Shown here in pieces: positions 26,326 to 34,418 of a stretch of 64,000 nucleotides of DNA. Each line of letters starts with the position of its first letter. Positions within the stretch are counted from its first letter, which is position 1. The stretch spans positions 1-64,000 of the forward strand of contig DATGLV010000003.1 in NCBI GenBank assembly GCA_035293945.1. Reading direction: 5' to 3'. Below the pieces are notes generated by a model, which had not been told where the DNA came from, searched no databases, and saw nothing but the letters and a program-made list of their open reading frames with translations. The translations under genes were made by a program, and so were the position numbers. Source of the stretch: VAZQ01 sp035293945 (GTDB lineage Bacteria > Pseudomonadota > Alphaproteobacteria > Rhizobiales > Xanthobacteraceae).

Positions 26326-27366
26326 TTGAACAAGGCTGCGAGCGTATTGCGTTTTTTGAGCTTGGTCACTCTCGTCTGGGTCGTCCTGCTTGGGGCGCCC
26401 GGCGGGGTGCAGGCTGCTGATCTGCCGGGATCCAAGGATCCGGTCGGGCTGCGGCGCTTCGAGGGCTCCGAGATCATCCACTACGCAGTAAGCCCACACG
26501 ATCAATATTTCCTGGCCCGCGGCGAAGGGGCGGCCGGATCGGGTTTCGACAAGGAGGAGCGCGTCGAAGGCGCGATCGAGCGGGTCGTCTACAAGGCCCC
26601 GTTGGGAACGACCTCGGAAGAAATATTCCGCGATTACGAGCGAATGCTCGGCGATCTCGGATTTGAAGAGACTTTCAAGCTCGACAGCGGCGCGCTCTAT
26701 GCGCTCACCGCAAAGGACTTCCAGCAGCGCTTCTTTTTTCAAGCCGGCTACGCGGCGCACAAGGACAGCGCCGACACTCCCTTTCAGGACGGGAAGAACC
26801 AGTACTATCTCACCGCGCGTCTGGTCCGGGACGAGCAGATCGTCAACGTGGCGGTCTACGTGGTTGAAAGCGCCGGCCTGGATTGGGAGGAAGCGGGCCT
26901 CAAGCAGCCGATCGTGATCCGCCTCGACCAGCCGGTGATCGGCGTCGACGTGATCTCCTCGCCGCGCCCCGATTATCGGCCCGTGGAGGTCAAGGCGCCG
27001 GATCTCGCCAAGGCGCTGACCGATACCGGCAAGGTCGACATCTACGGCATCCTGTTCGATACCGACAAGACCGACCTCAAGCCGGAGAGCCGCGCGACGC
27101 TGAAGGAGGTTGCCAAGCTGCTCAAATCCGATCCTTCGCTCAGGCTCGAAGTTGCCGGCCATACCGACAATACCGGAGCCGCCGACCACAATATGAGACT
27201 TTCGGTCGGTCGGGCCGCCGCTGTGGTGAATGCGCTGGTCAGCTCCTACGGGATCGACAGATCGCGGCTGCAGCCGAAAGGTTATGGGGACACAAGACCC
27301 GTCGCTCCCAATGACAGCGAGGAGGGCAGGGCAAAGAACCGCCGCGTCGAGCTGCGCAAGATGTGA
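26326..27366 (+). CDS. OmpA-family outer-membrane/peptidoglycan-binding protein
   Basis: Exported protein, 346 aa if started at TTG 26326 (GGAGA upstream), giving the signal peptide 'VLRFLSLVTLVWVVLLGAPGG'. A much longer in-frame start at 26023 exists. The N-terminal half (about 40-210) is a domain resembling DUF4892. The C-terminal domain (about 230-345) is OmpA-like: 'ILFDTDKTDLKPESRATLKE', 'VAGHTDNTGAADHNMRLSVG' and 'GYGDTRPVAPNDSEEGRAKN'. It binds peptidoglycan and tethers the envelope. A 15-bp inverted repeat follows the stop. Confidence 0.8.
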   Translation: MNKAASVLRFLSLVTLVWVVLLGAPGGVQAADLPGSKDPVGLRRFEGSEIIHYAVSPHDQYFLARGEGAAGSGFDKEERVEGAIERVVYKAPLGTTSEEIFRDYERMLGDLGFEETFKLDSGALYALTAKDFQQRFFFQAGYAAHKDSADTPFQDGKNQYYLTARLVRDEQIVNVAVYVVESAGLDWEEAGLKQPIVIRLDQPVIGVDVISSPRPDYRPVEVKAPDLAKALTDTGKVDIYGILFDTDKTDLKPESRATLKEVAKLLKSDPSLRLEVAGHTDNTGAADHNMRLSVGRAAAVVNALVSSYGIDRSRLQPKGYGDTRPVAPNDSEEGRAKNRRVELRKM

Positions 27367-27388
27367 TCGCGCTCACCTGAGCGGTAGG

Positions 27389-27450
27389 GTGGGCAAAATT
27401 GCGTCACACTGTGATTGATTGATCCGGGCGCGTCGCGCAATTTTGCCCAC
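27389..27450. terminator. 15-bp perfect inverted repeat after the OmpA-like gene
   Basis: Arms GTGGGCAAAATTGCG (27389-27403) and CGCAATTTTGCCCAC (27436-27450) around a 32-nt loop. It may work as a terminator. It is also a dispersed element, since 39416-39520 carries the same 'GCAATTTTGCCCA' and 'GCGTGGGCACG' words. Confidence 0.6.
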
Positions 27451-27529
27451 GCGGTTCGGAGCACGCGTGGGCACGACGCTAAAGAGCCTTTGCCCACTCT
27501 AGCGCCGACGTGATTGGTTTTGAGCCCTA

Positions 27530-27620
27530 GGGGGCGGCCCTTGTGGCCGCCCGACCCGGGCGAGGTCTCGTTTGAAGGGAGGAAGAAAGAGAGCGCCCAC
27601 AAGGGCCGCCCCTACGGAAG
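27530..27620. repeat. Inverted pair of 'GGGCGGCCCTTGTGG' elements
   Basis: GGGGGCGGCCCTTGTGG at about 27530 is matched inversely by CCACAAGGGCCGCCCC at about 27597-27612. Such pairs are common in rhizobial intergenic DNA. Confidence 0.6.
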
Positions 27621-27818
27621 TTGGGCCGGCTCCATCGGGCTGTAAGCGTCCGCAGCGTGGACCGGTGCAAGCGATACGAAATCCGTCTCGAGTGCGCTCA
27701 CGTTCCAACTGAGCAACAACAAATAGAGAAAGACCGCGAAGAAGCGGACGAGCCTCGTGTAAGAAGGCCAGCTTCGCGGCTTTGCACACCTGGCAGGATC
27801 GGGAAGCGTGGTGGGCAT
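27612..27818 (-). CDS. Possible small membrane protein
   Basis: A 68-aa frame starting 16 bp after the glycosyltransferase stop on the same strand, with CGGAGAA upstream. It has one strong hydrophobic segment ('FFAVFLYLLLLSWNVSA') after a basic stretch. Its end runs into a repeat, which weakens the case. It may be a real small operon member or chance. Confidence 0.35.
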   Translation of the reverse strand: MPTTLPDPARCAKPRSWPSYTRLVRFFAVFLYLLLLSWNVSALETDFVSLAPVHAADAYSPMEPAQLP

Positions 27819-27833
27819 CGCGGTTCTCCGCGT

Positions 27834-28898
27834 TCAGGCGGCGCCGGCGAGGGGCGCTCCGGCGGAACTCACGGCGTGCGGCTCGCGGCGGACCTGCAGG
27901 GCGCCTGAGCTCTTCAGGTTGTTGAGGAAGCAACGCGCGCTTTCGTCCCACGTCATGGTCTTGGCATAGGCGCGGCACGCCGCTCGCGAAAGCGTCAGGC
28001 TCTTCAAACAAGCCGCCCGCAGATCCTCGTCCAGGGCCGCGACCGGTGCGCTGCCGACGACATCGCGGTTCGAATCGACCGGGAAGCCGGCGATCGGGAG
28101 CCCGCTCGCCAACGCTTCGAGCAGGACCAGCCCGAACGTGTCGGTGCGGCTCGGGAACACGAACACATCGGCGCTCGCGTAAACGTCGGCCAATTCCTGG
28201 CCCTTCTTGGTACCGAGAAAGACCGCCGACGGATAGCGCAGCGCCAATTCTTGCCGCGCCGGTCCGTCACCGACCACTACCTTGCTGCCAGGCAGGTCGA
28301 GCGCCAGGAATGCCTCGATGTTCTTTTCCACCGCCACTCGTCCGACGCTGAGAAACACCGGGCGCGGCAGGCCGAGGTCGCAGCCGAAGCGGGGCTGGAA
28401 CAGATTGGTGTCAACGCCGCGCGGCCAGCGCATCAGCTTGCGGAAACCGCGCGCGGCAAGCTCGTTGCTCAGCGATTCGGTCGACGCCATGGTCACGCGG
28501 CCGGCATTGTGGAACCAGCGCAGCCAGCACCAGCTCAGGCTCCGCGGGATCGGCAGCCGCGCCGCCGCATAGTCGGCAAAGCGCGTGTGGAAGCTGGTGG
28601 TGAAACCGCGCCGCCGCTTGAGGCAGTGCCGGCGCACGATGTGGCCGATCGGGCCTTCGGTGGCGATGTGGATGACGTCGGGCTGGATCGCATCGATCCG
28701 CTCCGCGATATCGCGCGCGCGCGGCAAGGCCAGGCGGATATCCGGATAGGTCGGCAGCGGAACGCTCGGAATGCCCTCGGGTGTGAGGAAGCTCACCTCG
28801 ACCCCCATACGCTCCAGCGCCCGTCCGACCGACATCAACGTTTGCACCACGCCGTTGACCTGCGGATACCAGGCGTCAGTGGCAATGAGAACGCGCAT
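27834..28898 (-). CDS. GT4 family glycosyltransferase
   Basis: GT-B fold glycosyltransferase, 354 aa. It has the N-terminal 'ATDAWYPQVNGVVQTL' typical of MgtA/PimB-like mannosyl or glucosyl transferases acting on lipids. The donor-binding motif is 'SADVFVFPSRTDTFGLVLLEALASG' in two conserved blocks. It is coupled to the phosphoesterase gene by a TGATG overlap (28896-28900), so the two probably act in one envelope glycolipid pathway. Confidence 0.85.
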   Translation of the reverse strand: MRVLIATDAWYPQVNGVVQTLMSVGRALERMGVEVSFLTPEGIPSVPLPTYPDIRLALPRARDIAERIDAIQPDVIHIATEGPIGHIVRRHCLKRRRGFTTSFHTRFADYAAARLPIPRSLSWCWLRWFHNAGRVTMASTESLSNELAARGFRKLMRWPRGVDTNLFQPRFGCDLGLPRPVFLSVGRVAVEKNIEAFLALDLPGSKVVVGDGPARQELALRYPSAVFLGTKKGQELADVYASADVFVFPSRTDTFGLVLLEALASGLPIAGFPVDSNRDVVGSAPVAALDEDLRAACLKSLTLSRAACRAYAKTMTWDESARCFLNNLKSSGALQVRREPHAVSSAGAPLAGAA

Positions 28899-29758
28899 CA
28901 GACCGCATGAGCCTCGCTGATTCTCGCCGCCGACGGCCGCAGCACCGGATCAATCTTCCAGGAAACAATCTCCAGCCTTCCGTCGAAGTGCTCGATCGCG
29001 GCGCTGCAGCTTTCGACCCAGTCGCCGCAATTGATGTAGCGGGCGCGGGGGAAATCGCGGATGGTCGCATGATGGACGTGACCGCAGATCACGCCTTCGG
29101 CGTGCCGCCGCGTCGCCTCGGCGGCCAACGCCTCTTCGAAGCTGCGCACATAGTTGAACGCGTCCTTGACCTTGTGCTTGGCCCACTGCGACAGCGACCA
29201 GCTCGGCAGGGACAAACATCTGCGCACGATATTGACCAGCGAATTGGCGGCCACCAGCGGCATCCGCGCATAATCCCCGAGGCCGGCGAAATGGCGGGCG
29301 CGCCTCACGCTGCGGTCGAACTGGTCGCCATGCGTAACCACGTAGCGGCGGCCATCCGCTGCCACATGTGTGGCGCATTCGGTCACCACCACGCCGCCGA
29401 AATGTGTTCCGAAATAATCGCGCAGGAACTCGTCATGGTTGCCCGGGATATAGATGAGCCGCGATCCCTGGCGCGCCTTGCGCAAAAGCTTTTGGATCAC
29501 GTCATTGTGGGCCTGCGGCCAGTGCCAGCCGGATCGCAGCTGCCAGCCGTCGACGATGTCGCCCACCAGATAGATCGTGTCGGCGTCATGGTGACGCAGG
29601 AAGTCGAGGAGTTGCTCGGCTTTGCACGCACGTGAGCCTAGATGTACGTCGGAGATGAACAGCGCGCGAACCCGTCGGGTTGCTTCGGTGACTTCCACGG
29701 CGGCGAGGGCCCTGATTCGCTTCGATCCGGCCCGACCGTTACGTGAGTTATGTCTCAA
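28898..29758 (-). CDS. Metallophosphoesterase, UDP-2,3-diacylglucosamine diphosphatase-like
   Basis: Calcineurin-like phosphoesterase, 286 aa. All metal motifs are present: 'SDVHLG', 'GDIVDGW', 'GNHDEF', 'THGDQFD' and 'GHVHHA'. The architecture resembles LpxH-like enzymes, but in many alphaproteobacteria lipid A synthesis uses LpxI and this branch is paired with GT4 genes. The true substrate is therefore uncertain. It is translationally coupled to the glycosyltransferase. Confidence 0.8.
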   Translation of the reverse strand: MRHNSRNGRAGSKRIRALAAVEVTEATRRVRALFISDVHLGSRACKAEQLLDFLRHHDADTIYLVGDIVDGWQLRSGWHWPQAHNDVIQKLLRKARQGSRLIYIPGNHDEFLRDYFGTHFGGVVVTECATHVAADGRRYVVTHGDQFDRSVRRARHFAGLGDYARMPLVAANSLVNIVRRCLSLPSWSLSQWAKHKVKDAFNYVRSFEEALAAEATRRHAEGVICGHVHHATIRDFPRARYINCGDWVESCSAAIEHFDGRLEIVSWKIDPVLRPSAARISEAHAV

Positions 29759-30011
29759 TCATGTGACGGAGACGGCTTTTGTGAATGCGTCCGCAGGTGG
29801 CGGGTGCCGGGGCAGGATTCGGTCTGCCGGAAAGTGCGGATATGCTGAAAACTTTAACGTCGTCATTCTGTTGCATGGACCTGAGATGACGGCCCCTGGG
29901 CCGATTCGTTGGTCATGATCAGCCCCGAGACGGCTGTCATCGACTCAATCATCGAGCTGTCATTCAAACAATCGAGCTGTCATTCAGCCAGAAGTTCCCG
30001 GAGGTAGCGGA
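29759..30011. promoter_or_regulatory. Intergenic region with paired direct repeats
   Basis: Two exact copies of ATCGAGCTGTCATTCA at 29951-29966 and 29971-29986, exactly 20 bp apart (two helical turns), with a partial third (GGCTGTCATC) at about 29932. They lie 25-60 bp upstream of the next gene's start, where a regulator could bind. Confidence 0.5.
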
Positions 30012-31073
30012 TTGCTTGAACGTCCTGAGCATGACTTCAGTAAACCATGCACTGCCAAGCACGCAGAGCCGGGCAACGACTCGGAGAAGGCCCGGTCCGC
30101 TCTGGGCAAGCGGGTCCGCGCGCTGTGCGCGCAGATCAGCTTGACGCCGCGCAGCTGGAGCAAGGCGGGACTCCTGCTCAGTGTCACGATCATCCTGGCC
30201 TCCGCCGTGGTGCTGTTCTACCGGCTGCGCGACCTTGATTGGGGCGCCGTGCGCATGGCGCTTGCGGGCGTGTCGCTCGCCCACGTGGCGGCTGCCGCAT
30301 TCTTCGTCCTCTGCGGTTATGTGACCTTGGCGGTGTATGACTGGTTTGCGCTGCGGGTGATCGGAGCCCGGCAGGTGCCGGTCCCGGTCGCTGCGCTGAC
30401 AGGAGTCGTGAGCTATGCGATCGGGCACGGCATCGGGGCGATGGTTTTCGCTTCCGCGGCGATCCGCCTGCGCATCTATTCCCGCTGGGGGCTCGGCCTC
30501 CTCGATATCGCCAAAATGAGCTTCATCGCCGGATTGACGTTCTGGCTCGGCAATATCACGGCGCTCAGCGTCGGCATGGTTTGCATGCCGGATGCCGCGC
30601 GCGCGGTCGACCAAATCTCCTCCTGGAGCAATCGGGCAATCGGGACCGTGGTGTTGGGCACGCTCGTGGCCTATCTGTTCTGGGTATGGAGCAAGACCCG
30701 CGTGCTCGGGCGCAACGCCTCGGCCGTGACGCTGCCGTCGGGATCGATGACGCTTCTGCAGATCGCCATCGGGCTTGCCGACCTGAGCTGCTGTTCAATT
30801 GTGATGTATTTGTTGATGCCGAGCCTGCCGGCGGTCGACTTCCTCACGCTGGCGCTGATCGTGGTGTTCGGCACTCTGGCCGGCTTCGCCAGCCACGCGC
30901 CAGGCGCGATCGGTGCACTCGATGCCGCGATGCTGATCGGTCTGCCCACCTTCGACCGCGCCGAGCTGGTGGCGACGCTGCTGCTCTATCGGCTGCTCTA
31001 TTTTGCGGTGCCGTTTGCGTTCGCGCTCGCAGGTCTCGGCTTGCGCGAGGCCTATGTGCATTTCCGCGAATAG
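30012..31073 (+). CDS. UPF0104 / lysylphosphatidylglycerol synthase-like membrane protein
   Basis: Inner-membrane protein, 353 aa, with about eight hydrophobic segments (first at about 52-70). The start is TTG with GAGGTAGC upstream. The block 'GVVSYAIGHGIGAMVFASAAIRLRIY' matches the flippase part of MprF/UPF0104 proteins. 'GFASHAPGAIGALDAAMLIGL' resembles the conserved 'PGGLGVFE' region. No C-terminal transferase domain is present. It probably moves a lipid across the membrane. Confidence 0.8.
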   Translation: MLERPEHDFSKPCTAKHAEPGNDSEKARSALGKRVRALCAQISLTPRSWSKAGLLLSVTIILASAVVLFYRLRDLDWGAVRMALAGVSLAHVAAAAFFVLCGYVTLAVYDWFALRVIGARQVPVPVAALTGVVSYAIGHGIGAMVFASAAIRLRIYSRWGLGLLDIAKMSFIAGLTFWLGNITALSVGMVCMPDAARAVDQISSWSNRAIGTVVLGTLVAYLFWVWSKTRVLGRNASAVTLPSGSMTLLQIAIGLADLSCCSIVMYLLMPSLPAVDFLTLALIVVFGTLAGFASHAPGAIGALDAAMLIGLPTFDRAELVATLLLYRLLYFAVPFAFALAGLGLREAYVHFRE

Positions 31074-31124
31074 ATGTCGGATGCGTTTAAGCCCGGCTCG
31101 AGCTCGGAGCGGACGCGCTGGTTG

Positions 31125-32264
31125 TCAATTCTGAGCCAGTGCTTGCCGGCCGATTTTCTTGACGCTGTCGATGCCGGTAAGCGCCATGGTGACGTCGAGC
31201 TCGTTCTTGAGGATTTCGATCGCGCGGGCCACTCCGACCTCGCCGCCGGCCCCGAGGCCATACAGATACGCGCGGCCGATCATGCAGGAACGGGCGCCGA
31301 GCGCGAGCGCCCGCGCGATGTCCTGACCGGAGCGAATGCCGCCGTCGAACATGATCTCGATGTCGGCGCCGACCGCATCGACGATCCGCGGCAGCATCGA
31401 GATCGAGGAGACCGCACCATCGAGCTGACGCCCGCCGTGGTTGGAGACGACGAGCGCGGAAGCTCCGGTCTTGGCGGCGCGGCGGGCGTCCTCGACGTCG
31501 AGCAGTCCCTTGATGATCAGCTTGCCGGGCCACAGCTCGCGGATCCATTCGACATCCTTCCAGGAGAGCGACGGATCGAACTGGCCGGCGATCCATTGCG
31601 ACAGCGAGCGGACGCCCTCCATGCCGCGCACCCGTCCGGCGAGGTTGCCGAAGGTCTTGCGCTTGCCGGAGAGGATGCTGATCGCCCAAGCGGGCCTTTG
31701 CGCGATATCGATCACATTGGCGAGCTTGATCTCCGGCGGCACCGTCATGCCGTTGCGCAAGTCGCAGTGGCGCTGCCCGAGCACCTGCAGATCCACGGTG
31801 AGCACCAGCGCGCTGCATTTGGCGGCGATTGCCCGCTCGATCAGCGCCCGCACGAAGCCGCGGTCCTTCATTACATAAAGCTGGAACCAGAAAGGGCGCC
31901 CAACCGCGGCCGCCACATCTTCTATTGAACAGATCGACATGGTGGAGAGACAGAACGGAATTCCGGCGGCATGCGCGGCGCGGCAGGCGAGAATCTCGCC
32001 GTCGCCCCATTGCATGCCGCAGAGCCCGATCGGGGCGAGCGCGATCGGCAGCGAGGCCGGCTCACCGGCGACTTCGGTCGCAAGCTCACGGCGCGTGACG
32101 TCGATCAGCACCCGCTGGCGCAGCTTGATCGATTCGAGGTCGATGCGGTTCTGCCGCAGCGTCTCCTCCGCATAGGAGCCGTGATCCGCATAGTCGAAGA
32201 ACATTTTCGGCACGCGGGCGCGTGCGGCGAGCCGCAGGTCCTCGATCGAGGCCATCACCCGCAT
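31125..32264 (-). CDS. FMN-dependent alpha-hydroxy-acid oxidase/dehydrogenase (LldD-like)
   Basis: TIM-barrel flavoenzyme, 379 aa, oxidising L-lactate, glycolate or mandelate-type acids. Family blocks are 'PIALAPIGLCGMQWGDGE', 'FQLYVMKDRG', 'LVLTVDLQVLGQR', and the catalytic 'VSNHGGRQLDGAVSS', followed by 'IMFDGGIRSGQDIARALALG' for the FMN phosphate. Electrons may go to the respiratory chain. It is convergent with the UPF0104 gene. No lldP or regulator gene is adjacent. Confidence 0.85.
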   Translation of the reverse strand: MRVMASIEDLRLAARARVPKMFFDYADHGSYAEETLRQNRIDLESIKLRQRVLIDVTRRELATEVAGEPASLPIALAPIGLCGMQWGDGEILACRAAHAAGIPFCLSTMSICSIEDVAAAVGRPFWFQLYVMKDRGFVRALIERAIAAKCSALVLTVDLQVLGQRHCDLRNGMTVPPEIKLANVIDIAQRPAWAISILSGKRKTFGNLAGRVRGMEGVRSLSQWIAGQFDPSLSWKDVEWIRELWPGKLIIKGLLDVEDARRAAKTGASALVVSNHGGRQLDGAVSSISMLPRIVDAVGADIEIMFDGGIRSGQDIARALALGARSCMIGRAYLYGLGAGGEVGVARAIEILKNELDVTMALTGIDSVKKIGRQALAQN

Positions 32265-32328
32265 GGCGGTTTCCCGGCCTCCGCCCGGTCGGCTCTCCCG
32301 ACGGCGCGGGATGTGGCTTCAAGGACCG

Positions 32329-32354
32329 GGAACGTTGTGGTGGCCCCTCGGGTT
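32329..32354 (+). promoter_or_regulatory. Possible EcfG-type promoter (near-consensus)
   Basis: GGAAC at 32329-32333, a 17-bp spacer, then GGTT at 32351-32354 (consensus CGTT, first base off). It lies 42 bp before the small gene at 32397. Confidence 0.4.
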
Positions 32355-32396
32355 TCACCAACAGGGCTGCGCGGTTGTTTGCACAGGAGATGAGCA

Positions 32397-32609
32397 ATGG
32401 GCATGGCCAAGGAAAGGGTTCTCGAAGGCGACAGATCGGCGGAGGAGCACAAGGAGAACCTGCAGGAACGGCGGCAACGCCAGGAGGAATCCCTGGAATC
32501 CGGGCTGGAAGGAACGTTCCCCGGCTCTGACGCGATCAATGTGGTCCAGCCACCCCCGAGCATACTTGATCGAAAAGGCAAGGCGAAAGGCACCCCTGGC
32601 CGGGACTGA
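32397..32609 (+). CDS. Small conserved acidic hypothetical protein
   Basis: Hydrophilic 70-aa protein, start with AGGAGATG just upstream. The core 'ESLESGLEGTFPGSDAINVVQP' matches a motif remembered from many small alphaproteobacterial proteins ('LEDTFPASDP'). Charged and likely disordered at its N-terminus. Function unknown. A near-consensus EcfG promoter upstream suggests a stress role. Confidence 0.7.
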   Translation: MGMAKERVLEGDRSAEEHKENLQERRQRQEESLESGLEGTFPGSDAINVVQPPPSILDRKGKAKGTPGRD

Positions 32610-32729
32610 ACGCGCCTCGACCGAACCCCTTAAAGACGCTGTAATATTTCCTGCGATTTTTTGCAGAATTTATTTCTGGAGGCCCTATTATGGCCTGGTA
32701 CCGATCCAACGGGCAGGCGAAAGGGGCAC

Positions 32730-34085
32730 ATGAAAGGGGAACCGGGCCGCAAGTATTTTGGGACGGATGGCATCCGTGGTCGCGCGAATGGCGTGATCGT
32801 TCCGGAGCTCGCGATGCGGGTGGGCCAGGCGGCGGGCTTGGCATTCCGCCGCGGCGACCATCGCCATCGGGTGGTGATCGGGAAAGACACGCGGCTGTCG
32901 GGCTACATGATCGAGACCGCCCTCGTGGCGGGCTTCACCTCGGTCGGCGTCGATGTGTTTCAAACCGGTCCGCTGCCCACGCCCGCCGTGGCGATGCTGA
33001 CCCGCTCGCTGCGCTGCGACCTCGGCGTGATGATCTCGGCCTCCCACAATCCTTATGACGACAATGGCATCAAACTGTTCGGGCACGACGGCTACAAGCT
33101 CTCTGATGAGGTCGAAGGTAAGATCGAGGAATTGATCGACGCCGATCTGAGCAAGCGGCTCGCCGCGAGCAAGAATCTCGGTCGCGCCAAGCGCATCGAG
33201 GTGGCATCGGGCCGTTATATCGAGTTCGCCAAGCGGACATTGCCGCGGGCATTGAGCCTCGATGGGCTGCGCATCGTCGTCGATTGCGCGAATGGCGCCG
33301 CTTATCAGGTGGTTCCGGAAGCGCTGTGGGAACTCGGCGCTGACGTGGTGCCGATCGGGGTCGAGCCCGACGGCTTCAACATCAACCGTGAGTGCGGCTC
33401 GACCGAGCCGGCGGCGATGTGCGCCAAGGTCAAGGAGATGCGCGCCGATATCGGCATTGCGCTCGATGGCGATGCCGACCGCGTGATCATCGCCGATGAG
33501 TGCGGCCACATCGTCGACGGCGACCAGCTCCTGGCCGTGATCGCGGCAAGCTTCAAGGAGGACGGCAGGCTGGCGCGGCCCGGCGTGGTCGCGACCGTGA
33601 TGTCGAACCTCGGCCTCGAGCGCTATCTCGACGGAATTGGCCTCTCGCTTGCGCGCACGCCAGTCGGCGACCGCTATGTGCTCGAGCATATGCGCGAGCA
33701 CGGCCACAATGTCGGCGGCGAGCAGTCCGGCCACATCATCCTGTCCGACTACACGACGACGGGCGACGGTTTCGTCGCCGCGCTGCAGGTGCTGGCGGTG
33801 CTGAAGAAGCAGGACCAGCCGGTGTCGAAGGTCTGTCATCGCTTCGATCCACTGCCGCAAATTCTCAAGAATGTGCGCTACCGCAGCGGTAGGCCGCTTG
33901 AAGCCCCCAAGGTGCGCTCCGCGATTGAGGAGGCGGAGCAGCGTCTGAACGGCCATGGCCGCCTCATCGTCCGCTCCTCGGGCACCGAGCCGGTGATACG
34001 TGTCATGGGCGAAGGCGAAGACCGCGGCCTGGTCGAGGAGGTTGTCGACGGGATTGTCGACGCCTTGAGCCACGTCACCGCGTAA
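32730..34085 (+). CDS. glmM: Phosphoglucosamine mutase
   Basis: Converts glucosamine-6-phosphate to glucosamine-1-phosphate for peptidoglycan and LPS, 451 aa. The N-terminal 'KYFGTDGIRGRAN' is the GlmM signature. The phosphoserine is S105 in 'MISASHNPYDDNGIKLFG'. The metal loop is 'ALDGDADRVI' and the sugar loop 'GGEQSGH'. The start at 32730 has AAGGGG upstream. It stands alone; folP/ftsH are not upstream as in some genomes. Confidence 0.93.
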   Translation: MKGEPGRKYFGTDGIRGRANGVIVPELAMRVGQAAGLAFRRGDHRHRVVIGKDTRLSGYMIETALVAGFTSVGVDVFQTGPLPTPAVAMLTRSLRCDLGVMISASHNPYDDNGIKLFGHDGYKLSDEVEGKIEELIDADLSKRLAASKNLGRAKRIEVASGRYIEFAKRTLPRALSLDGLRIVVDCANGAAYQVVPEALWELGADVVPIGVEPDGFNINRECGSTEPAAMCAKVKEMRADIGIALDGDADRVIIADECGHIVDGDQLLAVIAASFKEDGRLARPGVVATVMSNLGLERYLDGIGLSLARTPVGDRYVLEHMREHGHNVGGEQSGHIILSDYTTTGDGFVAALQVLAVLKKQDQPVSKVCHRFDPLPQILKNVRYRSGRPLEAPKVRSAIEEAEQRLNGHGRLIVRSSGTEPVIRVMGEGEDRGLVEEVVDGIVDALSHVTA

Positions 34086-34133
34086 GAACAAGCGATCCAC
34101 TCGTCCCCACGCAAGCGGAGCAACTTAGCTCCG

Positions 34134-34222
34134 GTCGTCCCTGCGAAAGCAGGGACCCATACTCCTGCGCGCTATCGAGAGCGCGTAGCCGTATGGGTCC
34201 CCGGGCTTCGCCCGGGACGACG
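34134..34222. repeat. Dispersed palindromic repeat, family 2
   Basis: 'GGTCGTCCCTGCGAAAGCAG' hairpin, inverted pair 'GGGACCCATAC ... GTATGGGTCCC' around 'GCGCGCTATCGAGAGCGCG', and a last hairpin 'CCGGGCTTCGCCCGG'. Same plan as 13399-13498. It follows glmM. Confidence 0.75.
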
Positions 34223-34327
34223 CCGGTGATTGGATCGCGGACCAAACAAACAAACACTTATCCGCGCCCAGGCGCGGTGCTCCGATACAACTTAACGAAG
34301 GTTAAGCTTCGCGGTTAACAGTTAAGG

Positions 34328-34343
34328 TTAAGCTCCATTTAAC
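34328..34343. promoter_or_regulatory. CtrA-like binding site and GTTAA cluster
   Basis: TTAA (34328-34331), 7 bp, TTAAC (34339-34343) fits the full CtrA consensus TTAA-N7-TTAAC. Several more GTTAA words fill 34292-34331. The site is about 75 bp upstream of the outer-membrane protein gene. It suggests cell-cycle control of that gene. Confidence 0.55.
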
Positions 34344-34418
34344 GGTTTGCTGCCATTCTCGATTTCGTTGGTTCATCCCTGTGGGGCGCGGCTCCGACAG
34401 GAGCGAAAGGACGAAGTC

